From the NCBI GenBank assembly GCA_015680685.1, contig MNCI01020440.1, positions 55,461 to 119,460 of the forward strand: a DNA stretch of 64,000 bases. The letters run 5' to 3'. Of the stretch, positions 11,000-23,042 are shown piece after piece. A program made the position numbers and the translations under genes. The notes below the pieces were generated by a model. The model saw only the letters and a list, made by a program, of their open reading frames with translations, ran no database searches and was not told where the DNA came from. Numbering within the stretch: position 1 is the stretch's first letter; the number at the start of each line of letters is the position of its first letter. Source of the stretch: Gnetum montanum. Lineage: Eukaryota > Streptophyta > Gnetopsida > Gnetales > Gnetaceae.

Positions 11000-12700
11000 T
11001 AAGTATTTTTCATCTTTTTGTTATACAATTTTTTTTTATCATTTTCTCATTTCTTGATACAAAATTTTCCCATCCTTTTCAACATTTTCCACACTTTTTT
11101 TTTTACTTCCTTTGTCAATAATCTCATTTATGAATGAAATGACAAGATGTAGCCCAATGAGATGAGGTTTTCTCTATGTTGTCAAAGTTATGAGGGATTG
11201 ATTATTTGGATAATGAGGCCACATCATCCATCCATCCATCCCATTCATAAGAGGTTCTTACCATGGTCATAATGATATTCTTTTTTCCATCATCAAACTA
11301 AGAATAAGCTCATAATCATTGTGCCAGACAAAAAAGTGAAGAACCAAGTGGGAATGCAAATGGTGTGACATCAAGGGGATTTGTGAATTCTCTTGGATTG
11401 CTTCTATATGTTCTATCATGTTGCTAAGATTGTCATTATATTCTTGTAGATCTAACAAAAAATGGAAGTAAGAGTAAAATAAGTGCTACCTTACCATGTT
11501 ACTAGAAAGGCATATTACCCATGCCTGAAGGTAGTCATCTGGTAAGGTTGATACAAATGAAAATAAAATAAAAGGGAATAGAATAAATTCCTAAGGATTT
11601 CATTGGACAGACATGTTACCCATGCCTAAAGGTTGCTAGATTCCTATAAATAAAAAGAAAAAAAGATAGAGAGAAGTGCCATGAATAAACTCCTTCCTTG
11701 GACAAAATGCTAAGTGATGCTACTCCTTGCAACAATGGTGGTCTTATGGTTGTGAATCCAAGAGATAAAATAATGCGATGTCATTGGAATGTGGTTTTGA
11801 CTTGGTTTGAATCTTGATAAGAAGGGATAGTGATTACTTTAATCATTAACAATACACAAGGATTCATTCTGCCTATGGTAAGGTGCCTCATATCTCAATT
11901 CCTACAATCCTTTCTAAAATCCATCTCATCTCACTGTTTACATGATCATAACTTCTGGTTTTGTGTAATATAGGGTTATTCTCTCAAATTGGTGGTTCTA
12001 ACATGTGTGTTTTGCTAAATAGGTATGCATTGCATTCAACCCTTTTGATACCTATGAACATTTTTAGGTGTGGTTATACAAGGGCATTAAGAGGTAGAGC
12101 CTACTTTGGGGAGCACCCACTTGTATAAGTATTAACTTGTACTTGTCTAACACAAACACATCATCTTGAACCTTCTAAGTGCATAAATGTCAATCTCAAA
12201 ACCTTTCCTTATCATACAACCTCTCTATTCTATATCATGGATTCAATACCCTTTTCTTACATCTTCCAAATTTTTTTAATTCTTTGATTCCATTTTCCAA
12301 CATTACTGGTGCCAAGTATGTATTCTCACATACCCTAGAACTTTGGACTCTACATAAAACCTTCCAACCAATCACAAAGCTTTAGTTTCCATATTGAATG
12401 TTCCCATAAAATGTAATTTTAAGGCCCCTAATATCGGGTGGGAGTTGATATCATCTACCTAATATTGAATACATGATATTGGGTCCACAAAAACCTATAA
12501 ATGGGATCCTCATGCTACTTCAAAATTCATTCCCATCAATTGTTACTAAGGGAGTTGCAGTTTTCTCTCTTGACTAAAAGCTCTATGCATCCACCTTCCA
12601 CACATGATATCTAGCCCCATACCACTTTGATTTTTGTGGTTTTTGAACCTATTTGATCCTGGAGTGTTCAATTTAGTCACAAGGGTGGAGGGGAAGGGGA
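11000..12700 (+). other. 3' noncoding region of element F
   Basis: Collinear with 32740-34530 of A, and in part with 50990-49800 of C and 63990-62700 of D (minus strands). Shared landmarks are a T-rich start, the AAAGACATGTTACCC motif (two copies, 11502-11545 and 11604-11640), GGTGGTCTTATGGTTGT, and CTACTTTGGGGAG near 12093. Then, in F and A only, come a TATA-like element and the third ORF. No coding capacity is evident in this stretch. Confidence 0.65.
12494..12502 (+). promoter_or_regulatory. TATA-like element upstream of the third ORF of F
   Basis: CCTATAAAT within sequence that resembles LTR U3 (repeated CTAATAT/GATATTGGGT motifs). Element A has CTATATATACA at the equivalent place (34343-34353), followed by related sequence. 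It could be an internal promoter for the third ORF or debris of an older LTR. Confidence 0.3.
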
Positions 12701-13059
12701 GGGGAGGAGGGAATGCTTGTGTGGAAAACTTGTGCTAAATTTTAAAAATTTTCTATCACCTAGAAGGCATTATAAGGAAAAGAATGTTGAAAAACATAAG
12801 CTTTTTTAATGAACAATCAATTGTATGCATGTCAGAACCTTTAATTAACATCCCTAAGAAATCATAACCATCATTATAGACCATACATAAGAAAAAAGAA
12901 GTTAGTTGTGAAGGGTTATAAAAGAATAGTTTTTGGGCATTTTTCTTAAAATTTTTCTAACTTTACAATTACATGAACTAAGAACTTAATGAAACTAAGG
13001 ACATGAGTAAGGTATAAACCTATTGATATTAAATGAAAAACACCTTAGTAACACCAAGT

Positions 13060-15610
13060 CCTTAATTAATTGCAGAAGGTTCCAAAAAGAGAAGGACAAG
13101 AAGGACCTTTGCATGGTGAAAGCAAATTCTTGAGAGGTGGTAGAGGCTAACTAGGAGAATAAGGCCCACCATTTGCACATGAAGAATAGGAGGCCCAATC
13201 ATTTAGCATTCATTAAGAGGACCTTATTAAAGGATAATCGGTCTAGGTAGAGGTTGTAGGACCAAAGGCTCAAGCGTAGGGACAACACCTCATGTTATCC
13301 CAAAAATACCTCCAAGCCATCTAGGGGCAATCCATGTTGACCGTGGTCATTGTGGAAATGAAGTTTGGGCCATTCATGAAATTTATCCTTAAGGTGGTTA
13401 AAACTCAGCTATTCGAGGAAGCTGTGGCTAAAGTGGGCATATAACAACAAAGATAAAATATACAATGAGCTGACTCTAGAAGAGAGAATTTATTTCAAAA
13501 TCAACACATACCATATCTTCCCCACTAAAGGGCTGAATAGGATATCAACCTACATGGCTAGAGGAAATGCAATCTTGATGGTAAAATACAACACTAACCT
13601 TGCCCAATTTTACTTCATGGAGAATCAATGATGGTTTGAGGAAAGAAAGATAGGGAAGTGGATAGTTCCATTTTCTTGCCTAATTAGGAAGCTATGCAAG
13701 AGAGGTAGAATCCTGGTTTACACCAATGATGTTCCTAGGAGGGCCCAAAATGCTTCATTCTTTGAGTTGCTTAAACCAATAGCACCAAGGAAAGACCTTG
13801 GTGAAGAGTAAGAACTAGAAAAGGAATGAGAACAGAAACTAGAGAAGGAGCCAAAATAAGAACCAAAGCAATGGTAAGAGTTGAAAGTTCCAACACAACC
13901 ACCATAGGATTATAGGCCCTCAATGAGCCATCTGCAATGAATTGCTAAAACTCTCAATTGGGAAAGTAGGGATGAATCCAACCTCTTCTAAGTCATTGAT
14001 GTTGCCATTCACCCTATAATTTCTATTGATCTATCAAGGAGACAAATTCCTTTGTAATTAGGAGGAGAAGCCTAGTGGTCATAGTAGATCTTTGGGAATA
14101 CTGCATCTCTTCAAGTGGTGCTCAAAATTGGAGAAGGTGGCATAGTCATGATCATGCAGCACTAAGATGTAGCAGACGTAGCAAAAGTTATAATAGATCA
14201 TATCAAAGAATCCTTTAATGTGCCTGTTGTGACCCTGATGGATGTAACTAGAACCAGAGATGCACAGATGTTATCTAGGACTTTGATGAATCTTATGGCT
14301 CATGATGATGCACTTGATAAATTACTGCAGATGGGGCAAGTCATGACAACCCTCTTCGACATCCCCAACGATGTCACTATAGTTCAATCCAACCTCATAT
14401 CCACCAAAGGAAAACTAGTCATGGTAGAAACTAGGGTAGAGCATGTAGAAGTAGAGGTACACCAATTTCAACAAGAGCTCATCACCCTAAGGACCGAAAT
14501 AAGGGATCCTTTCCAATTCATTGTGCTTGACTAGTTGGAGTAGTTTGAATAGAGTAACTAGGCTAATTGATTTAGTAGAATAAAGAAGCTAAATAGGAAA
14601 AGAAGAAAGTAGTCTGGAATGCCTCAGCCATCAAAGCCCAAGCATATGTTCATGTAAAACCATTGACTATTTCCTAGGAAGAAAACAAGTAGCTTACTAC
14701 TAACAACGTAAGGTTAACCACCATTGAAAAGTAAAAGCACATCTTGGATGAGAGTATCCACTAGTTGAAGAAGCAACTGGTGAGGGTCAACTAGGACATA
14801 AGCAGATTGACTAGAGAGAATTGAACCCTCTCAATGGAGGAGGTATGCACTATACATCAAAATTTTACAATTGAGATAAGTGCATGGAAAAATGAGGCCA
14901 AGAAGCACGAGAAGTTGAAAGAGCACTTATGGAACCAGATTAGCATGTACAAGAAAATCAACAAAAAAGAAATCCATATGGCAAAGGCTTACATTAGTTC
15001 TAGGTCAGTGCATAATCCTAATTAGTAGCCCATCTTGGATAGCTATGCCTTGGTCCACCAAGCGAAAGAAAAAATAAGGACTTGTAGATTGAAAAATTGA
15101 AGGAGTACATGGTGTTAACTAACCTTCATTATGCTAACCTTGCATGTTAATAATAGGTTAGCTTAGAAATGAATTGGAATAACAAGTAGTAGCCACCTAT
15201 GCTTTGTATGAGAAAGAGTTTGTAGATAGGAAAGATGTTCTATAGAAACTCCACATGGAAAACTCAGAACTAGAAATAATTAAAGCTCACTACCATGGGC
15301 AAAGAGATGTAGCTTCAAACCTAGCCAAGACACTAACAACTTATCATGAATTAAGAGAAAAGGCTAGGGCTTTTAAGGAGGAATGGAGGCAGCTCACAAT
15401 GTAGTATGTGAAAGCCAATTAAATGTTCCCATAGCTACCATGTCAGTGGGATGTACTAGCTCCAACATACATTGGATCATTAGCCTAGACCATGCATGGC
15501 CCAAGAATGGAGAAGGAGAATTTTTAGGTGCTCCTAGATCATTACAAATTTGAAAATCTTGATAACAAAGGGAAGTGGCCAATGGAAGAGCCACCACCTT
15601 CGAGAACTAC
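13060..15610 (+). pseudogene. Third ORF of element F (env-position ORF, plant transposon-protein type)
   Basis: A broken coding region between the 3' noncoding segment and the polypurine tract, the place where Athila-type elements carry an extra, env-position ORF. Near 13360 it reads KFGPFMKF, and near 13660 IVPFSCLIRKLCKRGRI. The latter resembles the LPFPxLITxLC motif of the plant-specific 'putative plant transposon protein' domain. The downstream half (open at 14220-14534, 104 codons, and 14834-15025) is rich in Leu, Glu and Lys with heptad-like spacing, suggesting a coiled coil. Element A has a shorter homologue at 34780-35800. The function of this protein class is unknown to me. Stops and frameshifts are frequent. 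Confidence 0.5.
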
Positions 15611-15796
15611 ATAACTTCCCCAATTTTGTTATTTTGTCATGTTGTGTTCATTTTTTTTTTTGTAAAAACACCACTCTGGAATGAAATAGTTAGTTTGTGT
15701 AGCTATTAGAGTCACTCAATAATCCCATACCTTCCCAATATTTTGAAAAGAACTTGTTCCTCATTTTGTTTAACTAGAGGATGAGTTTTCATTTAG

Positions 15797-15807
15797 TCAT
15801 GGGGGTA
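15797..15807 (+). promoter_or_regulatory. Polypurine tract of element F
   Basis: TCATGGGGGTA abuts the TGATGAG LTR start. Elements C and D have the same arrangement on the minus strand (TCATGAGGGTA and TTATGGATGTA), which defines the family 3' junction. Confidence 0.75.
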
Positions 15808-16685
15808 TGATGAGTCATGTTTTAGTAGGGCTTTGATATCAGATATCTAATATCAGAGCCACGTTATTGGGTATCCAATATTGGGGCACAACCTTCAATG
15901 TCAGGGATCTGATATCACCACTTTTGTGCTAGCCTATAAATACAACACTTGGATGCATAGTTTGGATATAGATTTTGACAGATTTTGGACATAAAGAAGT
16001 TTTGTTAGTTTGTTTTGAGTGCATGCCCATAGTATGATGTTAAGTGATTATATGACATCCTCATTCTAATGTGACATACTTAGACACGTTACATGTTTGG
16101 CAATAAAGATTGAGATTACTTCCATCATTGCAACATCCACTTAGCTTTATTATTGTTAATTACTTAACTGCTTACTATTTTCCTTAGTTAATGTTTATTA
16201 TTTATTGCTCTTTATTGTTTTTTTTTATTAAGTAGAATGAGTATGACTAATCGTGAGTAATTAAGTGTAATTACTTGGTAACCCAGTAGTGTTATCATTT
16301 GGTACGCCTAGTAATGGTATGCTTGGTAATTCTAGCGGTAGTTTCATGAAGTTGAAGGCATGTATGGAAGGTTAGAAATGGATACTCATTGCACGTAGGC
16401 TAGTTTAGACTTTACTTTTCGTTGTTACTTAGATTAAATAATTAATTTCTCTATTATCATTAGGAGTAGCATAAGGTCACAACAACATTAATTATCATAT
16501 GCCTCACTTTGGACTAAACCATACATGACAAAGCTACCACTAGTCTAAGTGGGAAGACAACAAACTATGATCAAGATATAATAATCTAGATGCCACAATT
16601 AGTCCCCTCCATGGAATTCGATTAGATCGTGGGTGAACAATTGTGATTCATATGGTTGGGCATAGGGGGTAACTGCTACTCATCA
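15808..16685 (+). repeat. 3' LTR of element F
   Basis: TGATGAG at the start and CTCATCA at the end form a 7-bp inverted terminus, identical to that of the C LTRs and close to D. A TATA box (CCTATAAATAC, 15934-15944) is followed by an ACACTTGG stretch as in D. U3 has GATATCAGATATC and other ATATC repeats. Sequence after 16685 resembles the middle of the same LTR, so F ends here. Confidence 0.8.
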
Positions 16686-17080
16686 ATGAGCATGACCATG
16701 TCAAGCATATATATTGGCCTTTGGTAATCTTAGCAATGAACACTTGGTAATCTAGTATGTTTGTATATGTTTAAGATGTGTACAAAAAAATAGGGAAGAG
16801 ATGCTTTATGCTAGGCTAGTTTAGATTATTTTTCCGTTTTTAGATTAATTAGTTTAATATTTTAAATATTTTAATTAATTATTAATAATGAAAACTATCA
16901 TATGCCTTAATCACACTTAAAGATACCAATTGAGTTTATACATATTGTGATAAAAAAGACAATGATCAATGATTCTATACTTAGGTATCTAAAGTATCCA
17001 ACTATCTAAGCCCACGACTGGATTGTGCATGAATGTGTGTCATTTTTATTATAAATATCATTTCTAGAGATGTCATGCTA
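16686..17080 (+). repeat. 5' LTR remnant of element A (second half)
   Basis: Sequence from GAGCATGACCATG onward parallels the F LTR (about 16290-16640) and the D LTR (minus, about 61620-61230): CACTTGGTAATC, AAGATGTGTAC, GGCTAGTTTAGA, ATCATATGCC and GGATTGTGCATGAA in the same order. It begins abruptly at the end of the F LTR, as expected if F was inserted in this LTR. The LTR terminus and primer site are not recognisable. Confidence 0.6.
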
Positions 17081-17179
17081 GTATTTTAGATAGCTAAAAT
17101 CATACAAAGATCATTGTATCTACATAATGATATGTTAGATGCAAAAAATAATATTTTATTCAAGGAATTGAAAAGATAT

Positions 17180-18541
17180 TTTCTTCTCATAAGGTTGATT
17201 CCCCATCTATAGATGATACCACAAGATAATATGAAAAGACAAGAAAGAATGTAGATGATGTATCCCAATAGATCAAAGTTATCTATACACATCCAAATTT
17301 CTACTATGTGGACTTCACCTTCACCCTTCACCAGGATGAATGACTATGATGAAGAGACCTATAGGGTAATAAAATTTTGCTAATTAAGTATGCAATCTTA
17401 TCAATATTCATGTCATATCAAATGAATTTTAGGGCTTAAAGTAATAGCCCCATATTACAAGGTGACCAACCATATCTCTAGGGACTATTAACTAATGGAG
17501 GCTAAACTTAGAAAAGATAAATTTATAGAGACTTGTTCTGAAGATTCCAAAGGTAAAAGGACACAAATTCAATTAACATTGCAATTAGAGAAGGAGAACA
17601 TTAATTATCCATCATGTATATCTTAATGTTAAGTTTCTCCTTCCGATGTTTAAGATAAAGCAACCCATCAATGATTACATTCAATCTTGGTAAGCAACCA
17701 AGATAAGGGAAGAGATAGATCCAAAACTTGGAGAACTTCAAGGTTAAGGTATCCTAACTAAAAATCAAGAGAATAACAAAGAGACTAAAGAATAAGAGAA
17801 AGATGGCATTATTTTCTTAGCACTCTATTGTTATCCTCATCATTGTGAAGATTTAACAAGGATGTATGTGACTGTAATTAAAGATGAAATGATCATAGAA
17901 AAGGAGGAAATGATACAAGGATTCATCATAGAGATGAAAGAAGAGAACATAGACAAGAGTAGGAAGTAGAGAAACATCATCACAAAAAAAGGCATAGTAG
18001 GTAACACCATAGAAGGAATGGTCATGAAAATGGTCATGAAGAACCCAATTCATATGATGAACCATTACTTACTATAAGAAGTGCAATCAACATTTAGGAA
18101 GTAGTTTATATTTTCACTATACATTAGAGAAATAGCTAGATTAAATGGCTAGACATGAATAATATTCCTAAGTTTAAAGAAGACTATAATGTTGATCCAT
18201 AATATTACTTGTGAGTCTTTCACAATTCCTATGCCCCTTAGAACATTGAAAATAATTGGAAAAATTTAAAGTTCTTTCCCAAGACACTCACCAAAGAAGC
18301 TAAAAGTTAGTACCATTCCTTGGAATTAGAATCCATCAAGAGATGAAGTACTATGCTAGAGCTATTTAATGATAAGTACCAAAAGTATTCCTAGATGTTC
18401 AATTTGAGTAAGTAGATTCAAGGGTGAAGATAAAAAAATCACATATCCCTTTATGCAACCTTCGATAGGTATTATTCTTTGCTTCATAAGTGCCTAGGCC
18501 ATGGCTTCTCTTAAAGGGAGAAGTTGTACCATATTTTAGAA
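17180..18541 (+). pseudogene. gag of element A, part 1 (N-terminal and capsid start)
   Basis: Near 17285 a frame reads THPNFYYVDFTFTLHQDE, which parallels a segment near the start of gag in C (minus, about 57080) and in E (about 59940). From 18130 it reads MNNIPKFKEDYN and then SWYxSL-type capsid sequence ending HILE at 18539, with several stops where C has Trp (before YHSL and STML). Element B interrupts the frame exactly at 18541; the continuation at 27887 is in phase once one copy of the TAGAA duplication is discounted. Gag would form the particle shell; this copy is dead. Confidence 0.7.
18537..18541. repeat. Target-site duplication of element B, left copy (TAGAA)
   Basis: TAGAA here and at 27882-27886 flank the two B LTRs exactly, a 5-bp duplication typical of LTR-element integration. 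Gag of A is continuous across the pair. Confidence 0.85.
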
Positions 18542-20557
18542 TGTAATGATAAAAAATGTCAATGCTTGGAATCACTAAGGAATCAGTTGATGCATAGCCT
18601 TAACCCTACCTCCGCATGAGGGCCTTGCTAAAAACGAAGGTGGAGCACCCTAGACGATCTTGTTGATTAAATAGGAACTTCACTAGCTACAACTGAGGTA
18701 TCGAGTGCAATTGGGAGGTGGTGTGGTTAGCCAAAAATTTGAGCATCAATGGTGTTCTTATCAATACTAAGGCCAACTAGGCCTAAGCTTAGTAGGGTCT
18801 CATGGCACAAGAACAATAGTGCAAGTGTGCAGAAAATGTGTAAAATAATGAAAAAGTGTGAATGTAGTGTTGAATGTCAAAGAAAATGCTCAAAATGAAA
18901 TGGAGAACATGCTTAAAATTCAAAGGAGTTTGGGAGAAATAAAGGATGATACCATCCCAGACAAGGAGCATAGCAATTACAAATGAGCTTTGTGGAGGTA
19001 TGCGGTAGTACAAACAGGTGCAATAGCAACGTAGCTAGAGTATTTGGGATATCTAGGGTGAAGATTGACATCTACTATAAGGTCTATGCCTATTGGGTTG
19101 GCTACCGTAGTGTCCTATAATCTTGCGGTGCGCTGTGGTGCTAAGTGGGATGCAAAGGGGTTTTCGAGATGCTAATACACTCTCGTGTACAAGGTGCTCA
19201 AGGTGCTTTGAGTGCCAAATGGTACTCTAAGATGCAAACCACTACTTGGATTTGCTAGCCAAATGCTTCAAATGCCCACTACTAAAATGAAATGCCAACC
19301 CCTAGAGTATGGAATGCGAGGTTATTTATAGGCTTAGGGTTAGTGTGAAGTGTAGATTGAGTACCATGTGGCAAAGGGGTAGGTGGGGCTATGTTGACCT
19401 TTGTTATGCTCCCAATGGGACAACTAGTGCTACACTGATCTTTGCTACACTCCCAATGGGACAACTGGTGCTACAATTTGATATGCTCCACTAGACCTTG
19501 AGAGATTGCTAGACTGGCTATGTTGTTAAGACTACATGTACTAAGATTGCAATGTACTTGCAAATAATTCAAAATAGTGCAATTTGAAGGCTATGCTCTA
19601 GGACTACACTCTCCCCTCTCTTGAGTGGGACTGATCATAGGTACAATTTTGGGACATAGAGGGGGATACAAAGAGAGTGCAAGTTGTTGATATTTCTTGT
19701 CAGAGGAGTGCTAGAGCTGGAATGAAGGCTTGTGCTAAGCTCTGGAAGCTTTTTGAGGTAGTTCCATGTTGCTACGCTCTGGAGCATAGCCCAAAAATTA
19801 GGCAAATTTGACAGGTGCAAAACTAAAGTCTAGCACTACTACACTTGCTACACTCATGATCATAGCAAGAAGGCACAAGGCATAGCATGGACACTTCAAA
19901 AAATCTGGCAACTGAAGTCCAGTGTTGTTACACTTGCTATGCTCATGAGTGTAGTGGATGGGACAAGGCATATCATGGACACTTATAAAAATCTAGTAAC
20001 TGAAGTCCAGTGCTACTATGCTCATGAGCGTAGCAAGGATGGAACAAGGCATAGCATGGACACTTAGAAAAATCTAGAAAAAATTGCAGTCCTTATTCTT
20101 GCTACACCAACTACACTCGAGAGCATAGTAAGAGGGGTAGCTTCAAGAGTTAGAAAATCTACTAGATGCCTCTTCCATGCTAAGCTAGATTGACAGCTTC
20201 TGGCTTGACACCTATGCAAACTAGCCACTAAAGTGCAAGCTATGCTGACTACACTCTAGAGCATAGCATAACACTTAGAAAAATTTCTACAACTTGTGTC
20301 ATCATTCTAAAACTTAGTCAAAATTGTAGAAAATTGGTCGTTGAAGCTAACTATGCTATACTACAGTGGAGAGTGTGGTCCTAGCACTTAGAAAAATTTG
20401 TAGAAAGTGCCATCATTCTAATACTTAGAAAAATTTTGCAAATTTGGTATTGGAGCTGACTACACCAACACTTAGAAAAATTTGGGCAAAGTGCCATAGT
20501 TTTGACACTAAAATTTTACAATCAAGATGCCAAGACCTAAAATTTTATGGTGTTTCA
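18542..20557 (-). repeat. 3' LTR of element B (2016 bp)
   Basis: Direct repeat of 26453-27881. It carries about 630 bases (roughly 19105-19735) absent from the other LTR, including a minus-strand TATA box, TATAAATAAC, at 19321-19330. The right part has degenerate copies of a palindrome built on GCTCATGAGC or GCTCTAGAGC, for example 19938-19955 and 20016-20033. Confidence 0.85.
19321..19330 (-). promoter_or_regulatory. TATA box in the B 3' LTR
   Basis: The minus strand reads AAGCCTATAAATAACC. The same AGCCTATAAATA core is found in the C and F LTRs at the equivalent place. The 5' LTR of B has lost this segment. Confidence 0.55.
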
Positions 20558-20580
20558 ATGATTCCTCTTTGTTGACATTT
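20558..20580 (-). promoter_or_regulatory. Polypurine tract of element B
   Basis: On the minus strand AACAAAGAGGAATCAT precedes the TGAAACA start of the 3' LTR. It agrees with the minus orientation deduced from gag and protease. Confidence 0.5.
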
Positions 20581-22378
20581 GGAGGAGTGGCTCGAGAGAC
20601 ATTAGCAAAGAATTGCAAAACACCACAGTAGATGTGGTGCCAACATTGCTTGTCAGTACTAGATCGGGTGTTGTTCCACCATATTCAAGAGTGTTGTGGA
20701 TAAGGATATACTAGGGAAAAGTGAGTAGGTAATGTGCTAGGGATATGAAATGCAAGAAAAAGAAATAAAATGCAAATAGTGTATCCTGATGCAAGATACG
20801 AAGTCAAGATGGCTGACGGTGACCATGGCATGAAGTGGCTTACCCATGAAACATTGACCTCTCATCAAAGTGCTCGTGAGAGATTCAAAGTCGATCCAAG
20901 GCTAGGCTAGTTGTGAAGCTGCTATGTTGTTAATTTTCTTGGGGATGTGATTTTCCTTATTCTCCTTTTTGTTTATTTTTTTTATTTTTTACCTTTTTTT
21001 TTACTTTTCTTCTTTACTTTGCTATGAGGCAAACCCCCATTGGGTTCAGCTTACTGTTGAATGTTGGCTGCAAGGTATGGGCCATTGAGTAAATGGGCTT
21101 TGCTTTGATGTAATCGTGTTGCATTTGTAGGATAAGTGTTTCCATGCAAGGATGAGTTGCATTACATTTGATTGGGCCTTGACCAGCCAATAAAGGTTTC
21201 CCATAGGATAAGTTGCATTACGTCTACCATGGGTTCTATGGTTGATGTGAAGAGAATGCCAAATGCATCACAATGCATATGCATTGAAGGGATGTGCAAT
21301 CATGAGTATGTGAGGATGAGAGGCTATTGGGATGAAAGAGTGGATGTGCATAAGCTGTAACAAGATGAAGGAAATGTGCACTCTTGAATGGCTTAATTAG
21401 TCCAATCATGTATATCAGAGTGATGTGGTGACTTACTACTGCAATGAGATGCATCTCTGCATGACCACCTTCGATGCTTCATCCTACAAACACAACTCTA
21501 AGAATACAAGAAAATCACAAAACATGAAATGCAAGTGCAAATGCCAGATGTGAAGATGCTACAAGTGCTAGATGTGAAGATGTTGCAAATGTGTCAAATG
21601 TAGTGCCATTTACAAGTGCTCAAGAAGCCAGTGAAAGTGCCAAGGCTACAATGCTGCAAGTCCTCCAAAGGTTGCACAAATGGAAAATGCTTCAAAATAT
21701 TAGCAAAATGATGGGAGACGATGATGCTATGAGTGTGAAAACCTAGTGTAAGGTCCTAGAAGACCATCGAGTACTAGTTTATAGTACTAACAGAGTGTTA
21801 TGTGCCAATTTAACATCATAGAAGATGAGCTGCTATGCCAATTTAATGTCATGATCCAAGGATTCTCTGTGCTAGTTTATAGTCATAGCAGACTATCTAT
21901 GCTAGTTTTTTGTGTCATGGAGAATGGGTGCTTACCTTGCTTATGTGAGGTATGATGTTGCATGCATAGTCATGTTGTGTGCTTGCAGGATCTTACAAAA
22001 ATTAACTAGAAAAAAACATCAAACGGAAACTATGTAACAAAGTTAAAATGCACAAACAAAAGGAAGGTAATGTAAGAAGCGATAGCTTTGGGCCATTTCG
22101 AGCTATAGTGATATTTTAAAGCTACTTTTGGGTGTGTGCTAGTTTTAGGCCATTTTAGGCCACAACAATTGTTTAAGGCAATTTTGAGTCACAATGATAG
22201 TTTAAGGCCATTTCAAGCCATCACTAGTTTAAGGCCTTTTCGGGCCATGTGTTTTTGTAGTTTTATGATTCTTTTATTTTTATGTGTTTTTGATGTTTTT
22301 CAAATGCAATGCGCAAGCTAAGTGGATGGATGCATAAACAAAGTAGAAATGTGTAAACAAAGCAAAGCATAGTGTAAA
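20581..22378. other. 3' internal region of B with short degenerate repeats, no pol
   Basis: Where RT, RNase H and integrase would be expected there is only noncoding sequence. Features seen are pyrimidine-rich sequence near 20955-21015, five copies of a C(T/C)A(G/A)TTTA-type repeat (21774-21925), and a GGCCATTTT repeat tract (22090-22245). Confidence 0.6.
22090..22245. repeat. Short tandem repeat, GGCCATTTYGRGCCA units
   Basis: About four degenerate units of 30-40 bp, each containing GTTTAAGGCCATTTTGGGCC-like sequence, itself nearly palindromic around GGCC. It sits between the protease and 3' LTR of B. Confidence 0.6.
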
Positions 22379-23042
22379 CTAGGCAAGCAGGTGAAATGTA
22401 AATGCATGAACAAATGCAACGCAAGAAAAAACCAATAATGCATGGCTTGTGGAGGCAAGGGGTAAGCAGGTTCTTAGCATGTTTTTGGCCAAAGAAAAGT
22501 CTTGGTCATGTAGTTGCTTCCTAACCGAATGTGGATTAGGGGGCACACAAGGCTTAGGATCCTTTGGGAAGCTATTAGCTTCAACCACTCATTTGAGTGT
22601 GTAAGCCTTAGGTGTTGCATTGGTTATCGTAGATGTATCACCAAGAAAATCCACCTTTGACACTTGTTCCATGTCTATGTTATGGGTAGTTAGAGGGGGG
22701 AAATTATCACCATGGATGATAACTTGACCACCTTCATATATATGGTGGATTTCTTGATGGATGGAAGAGGAGATGACCCATATTTGGGCTAGCCAAGGCC
22801 TACCTAGGATTAGGTTAAAGCTTGGCATGTTCTCTATGACAGTGAAATTTGTGCTAGTGGAGAATTGCTCTCTTGCCACAAAGGCTAAGTTGATTGTAAC
22901 CCTGACAGTGATGTGTGATGCATTAAAGGAATTTAGACACATGATTTTTGTTGGCCTGATTTCATCTGCCAGGCCTAGCTTGTTGATGATGAAGTACAGA
23001 ACTATATTTTTTGTTGCACCATCATTGACATGCACTCTGTAG
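22379..23042 (-). pseudogene. Retroviral-type aspartic protease of element B
   Basis: The minus frame from 23035 reads HVNDGATKNI, matching the active-site loop (D-x-G-[AS]) of plant gypsy proteases, here DGA rather than DSG or DTG. It continues through TVRVTINLAF and an NLILGRPWLAQ flap-to-helix segment, both diagnostic of the family. A TGA at 22589 stands where a Trp codon is likely, and the frame continues to 22379 with a Pro-rich then hydrophobic tail. The enzyme would cut Gag into mature parts within the particle. Gag lies about 1 kb upstream. It retains a 148-codon open stretch but lacks the normal upstream linkage. Confidence 0.7.

Larger units (their letters stand above)
3833..16685 (+). 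mobile_element. Element F: Athila-like Ty3/gypsy element lacking pol, split by G
   Basis: Parts in order: gag C-terminal half (3833-4736), inserted element G, gag-linker remnant (10124-10985), 3' noncoding region (11000-12700), third ORF (13060-15610), polypurine tract and 3' LTR (15808-16685). Protease, RT, RNase H and integrase are absent: the linker runs almost directly into a sequence that follows integrase in elements A and C. F therefore had an internal deletion of pol and would need enzymes in trans. Its 5' LTR lies left of the window, beyond element H. Confidence 0.75.

Noticed and set aside
20940-21015. Poly-T tract as a LINE poly(A) tail or terminator inside B
   Set aside because: Mixed T-rich sequence without LINE homology next to it; it is part of the B interior.
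22761-23042. 93-codon plus-strand ORF
   Set aside because: Shadow of the B protease, which carries the DGA and LILGRPWL motifs on the minus strand.
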